Source: an uncultured Chromatiaceae bacterium (GTDB lineage: Bacteria > Pseudomonadota > Gammaproteobacteria > Enterobacterales > Alteromonadaceae). From it: DNA of 64,000 nucleotides. Below the pieces are notes generated by a model that was given only the letters and a program-made list of their open reading frames with translations, searched no databases and was not told the DNA's origin. The stretch covers positions 34,651 to 98,650 of the forward strand of contig CAMLRA010000001.1 in assembly GCA_946482325.1 (NCBI GenBank). The letters are read 5' to 3'. Shown piece by piece: positions 7,865 through 16,589 of this stretch. The position numbers and the translations under genes are program-made. How positions within the stretch are numbered: the stretch's first letter is position 1; every line of letters starts with the position of its first letter.

Positions 7865-10015
7865 TTAGCCGCCTTGCTGTTCCAGCACAAAAATCAGCGA
7901 CGACTGCGGATGCAAAATCGGCATTTGCATGCCAAACCGCATCAGGGCATCACCACTGAAAATTTCTCCGGGCACCACTTGCAGCACCGATGGCGAATAT
8001 TCTTTCAGCTGAGACGGCCATGCCAGCGTCAGACGATAATGTGCCTGCGGATTCAGGCCGGCAAACCGCAGCCGCGGCGGCATAGTACGGGCAGTCTCTT
8101 TCACCGAGTTATAGGCAAAAATCGCCCGCGACTGGTCCGGTGCGACGAAGCCAAAGTTGATGCTGTCACCGTCTGAATCCAGCCGCTGCAACAAGGCACT
8201 GCGTAAAAAGCTGCGCTCGGCTTTGTAAAACGCGATGGCCTGGCTCAGCGTTTGCGCTTCGGCCTCAGTCAGTTCCCGCGGGTCCATTTCAATACCAAAA
8301 TGACCAAACAGTGCCACAGCACAGCGCATTTCAATGCTGACGCGCCGGCCGGTAATATGGCAGTCGCGTGGGCCGACATGAGCACCCATTACATCGTTTG
8401 GCAGAAAAAACGAGCAGCCACGCTGAATGTTCAGCCGGTCCAGCGCGTCGTTGGAATCTGACGTCCAAATCCGGTCGGTATGCGCCAGAATGCCATAATC
8501 GGCGCGGCCGCCACCGGAGCAGCAGCTCTCAATTTCCAGACCCGGATGCGCTGCTTTAAGCCTTGAGATCAGCTGATACACCGCCTGCACCTGGCGATGC
8601 ACCGCCGGCTTGCCGTCCGCACCACCCGGATGATTCAGGTCGCGGTTCATATCCCATTTGATGTAGCGGATCTGCGGGTGCTGCAGCAGCAGGCTGTGGA
8701 TTTGCTGATACAGATAAGCGCTGACTTCCGGCCGGCTTACATCCAGCACCAGCTGATTACGAAAGCGCATCTGCGGATTATTGGCAGTGCCAAGCACCCA
8801 ATCCGGATGCTGGCGATATAAAGCGCTGTCCGGATTGACCATTTCCGGTTCAAACCAGATACCAAATTCCATCCCCAATGCATTCACATGGGCGATCAGC
8901 GGGCCCAGCCCGTCCGGATACACCGCCGGGTCGACCTGCCAGTCGCCTAAACCGGCAAAATCGCCGCGCCGCCCCATAAACCAACCATCGTCGAGCACAA
9001 ATCGCTCAACACCCAGCGTCGCGACGCGGCTCGCCAGCTGCATCAGCGTGTCGGTGTCATGATTAAAATAAATGCCTTCCCAGGTGTTGTAGTGCACAGG
9101 CCGTGCTTTTTGCTGCTGTGCCGGGCTTAATAGCCGGCTGCGGACAAACTGATGAAACTGCTGCGACAACTGGCTAAATCCCGAGGCTGCATAACTAAAA
9201 TACAACTGCGGGCTTTGGTAACTGTCGCCGGCGCTAAGCACCACTTCGCCCGGCAGCAACAATTCACCAAACTGCACATAACTGCGGCCTTCCGACGTCA
9301 GCTCTGCGCGCAGACTGTGGTTGCCGCTCCAGCCCAGATGAAAGCCATAGACTTCACCACTTTGTTCTGTCGTGGTCGCACTGTGCACCAGCAAAGCCGG
9401 ATAAGTGTCATGCGAGGTTTTGCCTTTGCGGTTTTGCCGGACAAAACTGCCCAGCGCCAGCGACTGACGCCGGCGCTGAAATTCATTCGACCAACGGCCT
9501 TCAAAGCTGGTCAGTTCCTGCAGATGATCTGGTAATAACAAGGTGCCGGCCGCGCACCACTGCAGCGCTCTGGGTGTATTACCAAGGTTTTGTACGGCCG
9601 TTTGCAGGCTCAGTACATGGCTGTGCGGGTCCAGCGTCAGCAGGTGCGTCAGCTGCAGCTGACGTTTTTCATCAACACTGACCAGACGCACTTGCTGCTG
9701 CGCATCCGCTGTTTGAGTTTGTTCGACCTCAACCAGCGTCGGGCCAAACGCCCAGCCATCGCTGCTGTCGGATAACTCCAGCCCCGGCGCACCGGTAAAG
9801 CCTTCCGCTGATAATGGCGTCAGACCAATAGCCGATTCGTCGACCACGGAGTTTTTCGCTTCCTGACGCGTGCGCAGTAATGCCAGCATCTGCGGGGTCG
9901 TCGTACTGCTTAAGCAGCTGCCAAAATAAAGCAACGCCGGTGTGCGACCACGGCAGTCGAGGATTAAAGTCACACGGGAGCTGTCCAGACGAACAAATGA
10001 GGGTAGAGCCGGCAT
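7865..10015 (-). CDS. Alpha-galactosidase, GH36
   Basis: 716 residues from the ATG at 10015, which is preceded by GAAGGA at good spacing; a TTG at 10045 without a binding site is less likely. The length and architecture fit tetrameric GH36 group I enzymes (N-terminal beta-sandwich, central barrel, C-terminal sheet). The nucleophile is D455 in YIKWDMNRD, the acid/base lies in SDSNDALDR about 65-70 residues later, and FVLDDGWF and CCSGGGRADYG are conserved substrate-site stretches. It releases terminal alpha-galactose. There is no signal peptide, so the substrate must be imported intact. It is divergent from the GH42 gene across an operator-containing intergenic region. Confidence 0.93.
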   Translation of the reverse strand: MPALPSFVRLDSSRVTLILDCRGRTPALLYFGSCLSSTTTPQMLALLRTRQEAKNSVVDESAIGLTPLSAEGFTGAPGLELSDSSDGWAFGPTLVEVEQTQTADAQQQVRLVSVDEKRQLQLTHLLTLDPHSHVLSLQTAVQNLGNTPRALQWCAAGTLLLPDHLQELTSFEGRWSNEFQRRRQSLALGSFVRQNRKGKTSHDTYPALLVHSATTTEQSGEVYGFHLGWSGNHSLRAELTSEGRSYVQFGELLLPGEVVLSAGDSYQSPQLYFSYAASGFSQLSQQFHQFVRSRLLSPAQQQKARPVHYNTWEGIYFNHDTDTLMQLASRVATLGVERFVLDDGWFMGRRGDFAGLGDWQVDPAVYPDGLGPLIAHVNALGMEFGIWFEPEMVNPDSALYRQHPDWVLGTANNPQMRFRNQLVLDVSRPEVSAYLYQQIHSLLLQHPQIRYIKWDMNRDLNHPGGADGKPAVHRQVQAVYQLISRLKAAHPGLEIESCCSGGGRADYGILAHTDRIWTSDSNDALDRLNIQRGCSFFLPNDVMGAHVGPRDCHITGRRVSIEMRCAVALFGHFGIEMDPRELTEAEAQTLSQAIAFYKAERSFLRSALLQRLDSDGDSINFGFVAPDQSRAIFAYNSVKETARTMPPRLRFAGLNPQAHYRLTLAWPSQLKEYSPSVLQVVPGEIFSGDALMRFGMQMPILHPQSSLIFVLEQQGG

Positions 10016-10084
10016 AACAATTCCTTCAGGGCAAAAAGAAAGCAAAGATAGCGTACATTAAACTATAGAATCGCCAACAAATAC

Positions 10085-10101
10085 TATATATCATACAAAA
10101 C
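10085..10101. promoter_or_regulatory. Putative shared operator between the two galactosidase genes
   Basis: TATATATCATACAAAAC matches TATTTAT at 6 of 7 positions, has the same central CAT as the TonB-receptor site, and matches ATAAATA at 5 of 7. Its core ATATCATACAA is the copy closest to the classical FadR-family operator, since ACAA fits ACNA exactly. It sits 70 bp upstream of the alpha-galactosidase start and about 100 bp upstream of the beta-galactosidase start. Confidence 0.5.
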
Positions 10102-10203
10102 AATTTTATCGCCCGCTGCAACGCAGGTCGGTCATGCTGGTCTGGCCATGGCCGCCACGCTGCCACAGGGCACCGCACAGCAACTATCTGGCAGGAGCAT
10201 ATG

Positions 10204-12159
10204 ATGTTAGGAATCTGTTATTACCCGGAACATTGGCCGGAATCCATCTGGGCGCAGGATGCGGCAGAAATGTATGGCCTTGGCATTCGTTATGTGCGGA
10301 TCGCCGAATTCGCCTGGTCCCGGCTGGAACCAAGCCCGGGTCAGTACCGCTTTGACTGGCTGGACCGCGCCATCAGCACTTTGGCCGACGCCGGTTTAAA
10401 AGTGGTGATGTGTACACCAACCGCCACGCCGCCGAAATGGTTAATTGATTTGTATCCGTCGATCCTGCCGGTCGATGTCAAAACCGGCCACAGCCGCGGT
10501 TTTGGTTCCCGCCGCCATTATGATTTCTCCAGCCCGGATTATTTCCGCGAAGCGATGCGCATCTCCACTGTGCTGGCTGAACGTTATGGCGCGCATCCGG
10601 CGGTCGTTGGCTGGCAAACCGACAACGAGCTGGCCTGCCATGACACCACTCACAGTGGTTCCGACGCCGCATTAACAGCGTTTCGCGCCTGGTGTCAGCA
10701 GCACTATGCCGATATCGACACACTAAACAGTGCCTGGGGCAATGTGTTCTGGTCGATGGAATACCGTCATTTCGGGGAAATCGAACTACCGATTTTGGCC
10801 GTCACCGAAACCAACCCGGCGCATCAGCTGGCGTATCGCCGCTTCAGTTCTGATCAGGTGGTACGCTTTCACGACGAGATGGTGCGGATCATTCGCGCCC
10901 ATGCGCCGGGCCGTTTTGTCACGCACAACTTCATTCCGATGGTCGACACCCAGACCGACAACTATGCACTGGCGAAGCCGCTTGATTTTGCCAGCTTCGA
11001 CAACTACCCGCTTGGCCGCTCGGATTTGTTTTTTGCCAAACGCGGCGCGGCGATGTTTAAACCTTATATGCGCACCGGTCATCCGGATTTTTCCAGCTAT
11101 TACTTTGACCAGACGCGTGGCCTGACCGGCAAACACTTCTGGATCATGGAACAACAACCAGGCCCGGTGAACTGGGCCAAACATAATCCACGGCCAGAGC
11201 CCGGCATGGTGCGGTTGTGGTCCTGGGTGTCTTTTGCCCACGGCGCCGATGTGGTCAGTTACTTCCGCTGGCGTCAGGCACCTTTTGCCCAGGAACAAAT
11301 GCACGCTGGTTTAAAACGTATCGACAATTCCAAAGCCGCGGCCTGGCCGGAAATTGAGCAGCTGGTGCGTGAACTGGCGCTGTGCCCGGACTTGCTGCAG
11401 CAGCAGGTCAAAGCCAGCGTGGCAATGGTCAGTACCACCGAAAATCAGTGGGTCTGTGAAATCGAGCGTCAGGGCGATAGTTTTAATCAGCAGGAAGTTG
11501 AATTTGCCTGGTATTCGGCGCTGCGCCAGCTTGGCGTGGATGTCGATTTTGTCTCGCCGGAGCAGGATTTAACCGGCTACAAACTGGTGCTGGTGCCTTG
11601 TATGCCGGTGGTACGGCCTGAGTTTGTCCAGCGTTGCCAGGACAGCGGTGCCTGGCTGGTATTTGGCCCGCGCACCGGCAGCAAAACCACCGAGTTCCAG
11701 CTGGTGCCACAATTAGCGCCGGGTTTGTTACAGACACTGATCCCGGTCAAAGTGCTGTCAGTGGAAACCATCCGGCCCGATTGCGCCGAGCCGCTGTATA
11801 TCGGCCAAAAACAATATCAGAGCCAGTGCTGGCGCGAAGAGCTGGAGGTGCCGCCATCTTGCCAGGTGCTGGCGCATTATCACGATGGCTTGCCGGCCGT
11901 CGCGCAGCATCAACGCGCCGTCTATGTCGCCACTGTCAGCTGTGACGACTTCCTCAAAGCCTTGTTTGCTGATGTGCTGAAGCAAGCCGGCGTCGAGACT
12001 GTGGTGCTACCCCATGATGTGCGTCTGGCACGCCGGGGCGGCTTAACCTTCCTGTTTAATTACAGCGCCAAGCCCAGCAAAGTGGCGGCACCAGCCAATG
12101 CGCAATGGCTGCTCGGCAGTGCCACACTGGACGGCTACGGCGTCGCGATATACCGCTGA
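10204..12159 (+). CDS. Beta-galactosidase, GH42
   Basis: 651 residues, full length for GH42. The second of two adjacent ATGs is preferred because AGGAG lies six bases before it. The protein opens with the family signature GICYYPEHWPE. The acid/base is E142 in GWQTDNELACH and the nucleophile E316 in FWIMEQQPGPVNW. A barrel, a trimerisation domain and a small C-terminal sheet are expected. It cleaves terminal beta-galactosides. No signal peptide is seen, so it acts in the cytoplasm beside the GH36 enzyme. GH36 plus GH42 together would strip an alpha-Gal-beta-Gal-glycerol headgroup, or they may serve unrelated oligosaccharides. Confidence 0.93.
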   Translation: MLGICYYPEHWPESIWAQDAAEMYGLGIRYVRIAEFAWSRLEPSPGQYRFDWLDRAISTLADAGLKVVMCTPTATPPKWLIDLYPSILPVDVKTGHSRGFGSRRHYDFSSPDYFREAMRISTVLAERYGAHPAVVGWQTDNELACHDTTHSGSDAALTAFRAWCQQHYADIDTLNSAWGNVFWSMEYRHFGEIELPILAVTETNPAHQLAYRRFSSDQVVRFHDEMVRIIRAHAPGRFVTHNFIPMVDTQTDNYALAKPLDFASFDNYPLGRSDLFFAKRGAAMFKPYMRTGHPDFSSYYFDQTRGLTGKHFWIMEQQPGPVNWAKHNPRPEPGMVRLWSWVSFAHGADVVSYFRWRQAPFAQEQMHAGLKRIDNSKAAAWPEIEQLVRELALCPDLLQQQVKASVAMVSTTENQWVCEIERQGDSFNQQEVEFAWYSALRQLGVDVDFVSPEQDLTGYKLVLVPCMPVVRPEFVQRCQDSGAWLVFGPRTGSKTTEFQLVPQLAPGLLQTLIPVKVLSVETIRPDCAEPLYIGQKQYQSQCWREELEVPPSCQVLAHYHDGLPAVAQHQRAVYVATVSCDDFLKALFADVLKQAGVETVVLPHDVRLARRGGLTFLFNYSAKPSKVAAPANAQWLLGSATLDGYGVAIYR

Positions 12160-12179
12160 CACTGCAGTTTACCCAACAA

Positions 12180-12207
12180 AACCGGCGCCTATGCGCCGGT
12201 TTTTTTT
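12180..12207 (+). terminator. Intrinsic terminator after the GH42 gene
   Basis: AACCGGCGC-CTAT-GCGCCGGTT is a 9-bp perfect stem with a 4-base loop followed by a run of eight T residues, starting 20 bases after the GH42 stop codon. Confidence 0.92.
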
Positions 12208-12220
12208 CGCGGGTTCGCGT

Positions 12221-13075
12221 TTAAAAGTGGGCAATCATGCCAACAAAAGCACCTTTAAACTCAAGGTCGGTATATAAGCTGTTTAAATTGTCGAATGCCA
12301 TGTTCACGACCCGATAACCGAAGGTCACCTGCAGATCTACCCGCATCAGTTTGTGTAGATCGTAACTGAAGCCCAGTTGATAATCCGCCAGTCGATGGTC
12401 ACTGAGCAATGAAACATCCGCTTGAGCAAATAGATTTAACTGCGTGAGCGGCAAGCCAATGTTCGTGGCAACAAACAACATCGGATTGATGTCGTCCGTT
12501 TTTATTGTCCCACTGGAAATCGCATTATTTCCCGTGTCTGGACAAGGACTGTCAGGCGAAGGGTTAGGGTCATTACAAGTATCATCAGAACTTTTTGTAG
12601 TCCCGGCGACCGTCACATTCCCATTCAAATCTCTGGCGCTGAGGCCCAACTCCAAGGAAAAGTCTTTGCTATCAAACAATGCATAATACAAGGTGTAATC
12701 GATATAACTGACGTGAAAGCTGGTTTCCACTGCAGCCGCAACAGGAAAGGTTTTGTCACTGAAGCCAAACTGTTGCGTCAACGTGGTTTGACCTGAAGTA
12801 TCCAGTTGGGTAGTGGAAATACGCAGATGAGGCAGCGCAGAAACAGGGTGTTTAACGTCAATAAAGTAGTTGATTTGCTGTTGTTTTTTTAAATTAAAAT
12901 CAACGCGCGTATGTTCTGCTCCCAACACGCCACTTGCTTCACTCCGCCAGATTTGGCCGCCAAGATATAAACCAACATCATCTCTGGAAGTTGGTGCATA
13001 AGTAAATTGTGCCGATGTGGGTGCGCTAAAAGTCAAAAATGCAGCAAGCGTTGCTGCAAAAACCGTTTTTATCAT
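12221..13075 (-). CDS. Outer-membrane beta-barrel protein, TIGR04219-like
   Basis: 284 residues with a Sec signal peptide (hydrophobic segment about 5-17, cleavage probably after TSA near residue 22). The rest alternates polar and aromatic residues as in a transmembrane beta-barrel and ends in IAHF, a typical outer-membrane C-terminus. The overall pattern resembles the TIGR04219 family of uncharacterised outer-membrane proteins, but that assignment is from memory of the family and not certain. A loop near residues 165-180 is rich in Asp, Pro and Cys (DDTCNDPNPSPDSPCPD) and may be exposed. No functional link to the sugar genes is visible; it is convergent with the GH42 gene. Confidence 0.6.
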   Translation of the reverse strand: MIKTVFAATLAAFLTFSAPTSAQFTYAPTSRDDVGLYLGGQIWRSEASGVLGAEHTRVDFNLKKQQQINYFIDVKHPVSALPHLRISTTQLDTSGQTTLTQQFGFSDKTFPVAAAVETSFHVSYIDYTLYYALFDSKDFSLELGLSARDLNGNVTVAGTTKSSDDTCNDPNPSPDSPCPDTGNNAISSGTIKTDDINPMLFVATNIGLPLTQLNLFAQADVSLLSDHRLADYQLGFSYDLHKLMRVDLQVTFGYRVVNMAFDNLNSLYTDLEFKGAFVGMIAHF

Positions 13076-13154
13076 GTGTGACTGTCCCTGTGTATTAGTG
13101 GTCAGGCTCCGCCTGTTATCTGTTCATCTACGCGGTCTTACTTTCAGAGTTTGC

Positions 13155-13463
13155 TCAGTAAGCCAACGCCTCTAATCCTTTGTGGGCCACTAAGTTCAGC
13201 AGCTTCAATGACGCGCCCTTCGGGCTTTTGCCACCTTGCTCCCAGGCCCGAACCGTCGATGGGCTGGTATTTAAATAGGCCGCAAACACCGCCTGGCTGA
13301 CCCGGGCCTTTTCACGGATCGCTTTGATAGCGGCGGCATCATAGTGCTCGACTTCGGGCAGGCACAAAGCATCAAATTCGCGCATAGTTCTTACGTCCAT
13401 CACACCCGCTTTTGCAAGCCCCTGTGCGGTCTGATGAACTGCATCTAAGATACTGTTACTCAT
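13155..13463 (-). CDS. XRE-family antitoxin of a RelE/HigB-type pair
   Basis: 102 residues from the ATG at 13463, which follows GAGG within the end of the toxin gene. The C-terminal half is a helix-turn-helix: AIKAIREKARVSQAVFAAYL and STVRAWEQGGKSPKGASLKLL (the latter split over two helices). Toxin-first order with an 8-bp overlap is the HigBA-type arrangement. The protein should neutralise the upstream-encoded toxin and repress the shared promoter. The pair stands alone between an outer-membrane gene and the sugar transporter operon, without integrase or transposase remnants. Confidence 0.85.
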   Translation of the reverse strand: MSNSILDAVHQTAQGLAKAGVMDVRTMREFDALCLPEVEHYDAAAIKAIREKARVSQAVFAAYLNTSPSTVRAWEQGGKSPKGASLKLLNLVAHKGLEALAY

Positions 13464-13830
13464 CACATTTCACCTCAATAAACTCACCCGCATCTAGCGC
13501 CACTTTTAACTGCGCAGACGTGTAATTCAGTATTTGTTTTGCCAACGCCTTTAAAGCTTTTAGCTCTTTAGGACTGATATTGTCTTGTTGGTTTTTCGCA
13601 AAACCGAAGATAAAAAAAGCTTTATCACCGAGCTTAAACGCCAGCAAGGTCCGCGCACCGCCACTTTTTCCCTGACCATGCAGTGCCACACGCTTTTTCA
13701 TCACATGGCCACCTAAATCGGCATCAATCAACCCGCTAGCCATTTCCTGCACCGCCAAGGCTAAGTCTCTGTCAGTTAAATCCTCTTTGTCGGCCCATTT
13801 ACTGAACCACTTTGATTTGTAGACGTGCAT
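13456..13830 (-). CDS. RelE/HigB-like toxin
   Basis: 124 residues of the RelE-like group that pairs with XRE antitoxins (PF06296-type by its overall pattern). It opens with VYKSKWFSKWADKEDLTDRDL, includes the basic stretch KKRVALHGQGKSGGARTLLA, then FFIFGFAKNQQDNISPKEL and a C-terminal helix. Relatives cleave mRNA on the ribosome or act as nucleases; activity here is inferred only from family. The basic residues (KKR, GKSGGAR) and the FGFAKN segment are those conserved among relatives. It is the first gene of the two-gene operon. Confidence 0.85.
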   Translation of the reverse strand: MHVYKSKWFSKWADKEDLTDRDLALAVQEMASGLIDADLGGHVMKKRVALHGQGKSGGARTLLAFKLGDKAFFIFGFAKNQQDNISPKELKALKALAKQILNYTSAQLKVALDAGEFIEVKCDE

Positions 13831-14313
13831 GGCGCTCTCGTTTTATGGCGAAACTATACCACCCAGTAGCATAGATTGCATCTTTGTGTTCGTCGCACCT
13901 TGCTGATCAACCTCGCTTCCCTTTTGCTTTGGAATGCGGCCAGACTGGCTTGTGCCTTATCCTGTTTAACCGGGTTTCAATCCGATGGTGTCCGAGCGAG
14001 TACCGATTGCATTGCCAAAAGCATAAGTTTGGCCCCACCGTCGTATCATCATTCGCTATCAATTTGGGCTGGCCACAAACCGCACGCACACATCGTACTG
14101 ATAACTGCCATGCTATTTGCTTACGCAAAGAAATACACAAACAATCTACGCACCAATAACATTTAGGCAGTGTAGGCAGGATACAAAATTTTTTGTGCGA
14201 CGTCGCCGTACCGGTGATTTCTGTGCATAAGCAGACGCCCGCAGCATGAACCAGCTAACAGCTGTTTTCAGCATAAAAAAAGCCGGCCTAAGCCGGCTAA
14301 CGGAGCCATCCGC
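13831..14313. other. Non-coding stretch upstream of the toxin-antitoxin pair
   Basis: These 483 bases lie between the start of the toxin gene and the end of the symporter gene. Short open frames occur on both strands, but none has a convincing ribosome-binding site, codon usage or recognisable protein. The part nearest 13831 should hold the toxin-antitoxin promoter. The end nearest 14313 holds the symporter terminator. No attC-like site, tRNA or clear repeat could be identified. Confidence 0.5.
14275..14298 (-). terminator. Intrinsic terminator after the symporter gene
   Basis: Read on the minus strand, AGCCGGC-TTAG-GCCGGCT forms a 7-bp stem followed by a T-run (bases 14280 down to 14275). 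It ends the SapC-symporter transcript. Confidence 0.88.
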
Positions 14314-15771
14314 CTACGACGATGCAGGCAGTTCCAGGGTTTTGCCGGCCCAGCGGTGTTGCTTGCCGAAGATAAATCTGTTGCTCAGCAGGGCCACCGC
14401 CACACAGCTGAACAACGTCACTGCCATCAGGTGGATGTAATGCACAGTGCTGTAAAATGGTGAGAATTCAAAGGTCAGGCTGCCGTAGAACAACACGCCA
14501 AAAATCACGGCGATAATGGCCGCCCGCGCATCCACATCTTTAAACAGCAGACCAACGATAAAAATCGACAGAATTGGCATGCTCAGCAGGCCGTTGAGCT
14601 GCTGCAGTAAATTGATAATGCTGTCGGCCTGCTGATACACCGGTACTAAAATCAGCGTCAGCGCGCTTAATAACAGCGTCACCCAAGCACTCAGTTTCAC
14701 CACATCTGGTTTGTCGCTGACATAAGCTTCGTGGATGTCACAGACATACAGTGCAGTCGCTGAATTCAGCAGGCTGTTGTAGGTCGACAACACCGCAGCA
14801 GCCATCGCTGCTGCGAATAAACCAATCAGCACTGGTGGTAACAGGTCGCCGACCAGGCGGCCATAAGCGCTGTCGCCGATATCGCCATAGAGTTTGTAAG
14901 ACACAATCCCCGGTAACACCACAATGGCCGGCACAATCAAAAAGCGGATGATGGCAGCGGCATACACGCCTTTTTGCGCTTCCTGCACTGTAGGCGCGGC
15001 CATCGCGCGTTGGGTAATGGTTTGATTGGTGCCCCAATAATACATCTGGATAAAAATCATCCCGGTCAGCAAGGTTGGCCATGGCACCGGCGAATTCTCA
15101 TCGCCGATCAACGTCAGCCGCTCGGCCGGAATCCCGCTGAAGTCAAAATTGATGGCATACAGCGCCAGGAAGGTAATGAGTAACGCCATGCCCAGCACTA
15201 ACACACCGTTGTAAGTGTCCGACACGGCCACCGCGCGCAGGCCGCCGAAAAAGGCATAAGCCGCGCCGACTAAGGCAAACACCGCCGCAATTTGAATGAG
15301 CGGAATATCCACTTTAAACATCGTTTGCATCAGCAGCGAACCGGAGTAAATCACCGCCGGCATATAAATCAGCGCGTTCCCGAGGAAAAACAAACCGCCA
15401 ATCACCGCGCGGATATGTTTGTTGTGATAACGCCGTTCCAGCAACTCTGTGGTGGTGGTACAGCCATAGCGGTAGTACACCGGAATAAACACTTTAGCTA
15501 GGATGATCAGGCCGATAATGGCGGAGAATTCCCACACCGCCAGCAACGCCATCTGGTTGCCGTTCATGCCGACCAGCTGGTCAGTACTTAAGTTGGTCAG
15601 CGTGATAGAACCCGCGACAAACACCCAGCTGAGGCCACTGCCGGCCAGAAAATACTCACGGTTCTGCGAGCCGCTGCGGTCTGATTTGCCGCGGCATTTC
15701 AGGTAGGTCAACAACCCTATCAGTGCAGACACCAACACAAAGACCGCAGTCTGCAACACACTATCTGACAT
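14314..15771 (-). CDS. Sodium/solute symporter of the SSS (SGLT-like) family
   Basis: 485 residues from the ATG at 15771, which has GGAGAG five bases upstream; a GTG at 15825 is open but lacks a ribosome-binding site. The sequence shows a repeated pattern of about 13-14 hydrophobic segments with the SSS-type opening REYFLAGSGLSW and FVAGSITLTNLSTDQLVGMNG, the region that lines the sodium site in vSGLT-like carriers. It should bring the sugar or glycoside across the inner membrane with sodium. It is the last gene after the receptor, halogenase-like and sapC-like genes. Because both galactosidases lack signal peptides, this is the likely inner-membrane route for an intact galactoside. Confidence 0.88.
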   Translation of the reverse strand: MSDSVLQTAVFVLVSALIGLLTYLKCRGKSDRSGSQNREYFLAGSGLSWVFVAGSITLTNLSTDQLVGMNGNQMALLAVWEFSAIIGLIILAKVFIPVYYRYGCTTTTELLERRYHNKHIRAVIGGLFFLGNALIYMPAVIYSGSLLMQTMFKVDIPLIQIAAVFALVGAAYAFFGGLRAVAVSDTYNGVLVLGMALLITFLALYAINFDFSGIPAERLTLIGDENSPVPWPTLLTGMIFIQMYYWGTNQTITQRAMAAPTVQEAQKGVYAAAIIRFLIVPAIVVLPGIVSYKLYGDIGDSAYGRLVGDLLPPVLIGLFAAAMAAAVLSTYNSLLNSATALYVCDIHEAYVSDKPDVVKLSAWVTLLLSALTLILVPVYQQADSIINLLQQLNGLLSMPILSIFIVGLLFKDVDARAAIIAVIFGVLFYGSLTFEFSPFYSTVHYIHLMAVTLFSCVAVALLSNRFIFGKQHRWAGKTLELPASS

Positions 15772-15821
15772 AACATCTCTCCGGGAAAACTCGCAAAAAA
15801 TACCGGCCAGCAGGCGCGGTA

Positions 15822-16589
15822 TCACATAAATCCACTATCGCGGTCGATTTCGATTTTTAGCTGCTGAATTCGCTGGAAACCAGGTTGGCCAAGCGCAGCT
15901 TTTTGGTTGTGACGCTGGATCAGCCGGTTCAGTTGAAGCAACGAATTAAGCAGACTCTGCGCCAGTTGCAGACTGCCGCTTTGCTGCAGCGTTTTTAACG
16001 TGGTGGCATCGAGGCTATGCAGCTGGTCTTCATCAATGGTCATCAGGCCACGGATGCGTTGCAATTCGCCTTGTTCCGGCTGTAATTGCAGTTCAATGGG
16101 CCTCAGTAACTTCAGCGCCTGTAATTGCTGCAAACATAGATAAGTGCGCCGTTCCTGTTCATACAGCTCCTGCGCACTGTGCATCAGCCGCTGCGCGCCG
16201 GTGCTGGCCGTGCCGTCCTGCGCGAATAATGGCGTTGCTGTTGGTTGCAATACCTGTGGATCGGCAGCAAACACAAACTGCCGTTGGCCATCCTGCAACA
16301 GGCAATAACAGGGGTAGGACTGCAGCACCAAAGGCCGGTACACCGCATGCCAGCCCTGCGCATCTGCCAGCAAATTCTGCCCCGGTACAAAGCTGCACAG
16401 CGCAGACAGCATCAGCGTGCCATCCTCGCTGTTGCGGCTGAGCAGTACCGGGAAATCACAGACCATACTGCTGACATCAGCGACGGTCAGCGGCAATAAA
16501 TGCGCGCGCGCGGCGTAAACAAAGCCCGCGTCCGGCACTACACCCAGTTGTTGCGCGGCCAGTTGTGGCGGGGTGAGAAAACGGCTCAT
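15822..16589 (-). CDS. SapC-family protein
   Basis: 255 residues resembling the SapC domain family (PF07277): an HLLPLTVADVSSMVCDFPVLL-like stretch (about 31-51), then FVPGQNLLADAQGWHAVYRPL, SYPCYCL and a coiled C-terminal half. It has no signal peptide or membrane segment. The biochemical role of SapC in sugar loci is not established; in Alteromonadales, Caulobacter and Xanthomonas it recurs beside tryptophan-halogenase-like genes and TonB receptors for carbohydrates. It starts within the last bases of the halogenase-like gene (ATGA overlap at 16586-16589), so the two are translationally coupled. Confidence 0.75.
   Translation of the reverse strand: MSRFLTPPQLAAQQLGVVPDAGFVYAARAHLLPLTVADVSSMVCDFPVLLSRNSEDGTLMLSALCSFVPGQNLLADAQGWHAVYRPLVLQSYPCYCLLQDGQRQFVFAADPQVLQPTATPLFAQDGTASTGAQRLMHSAQELYEQERRTYLCLQQLQALKLLRPIELQLQPEQGELQRIRGLMTIDEDQLHSLDATTLKTLQQSGSLQLAQSLLNSLLQLNRLIQRHNQKAALGQPGFQRIQQLKIEIDRDSGFM

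Noticed and set aside
12221..13075. The outer-membrane protein as a part of the sugar system
   Set aside because: It has no operator-like site and is convergent with the GH42 gene behind a strong terminator; no sequence feature links it to sugar uptake.
13876..14166. Small frames in the gene-free stretch as a hidden gene
   Set aside because: Overlapping frames on both strands, no binding site, no recognisable protein and no coding-like codon pattern.
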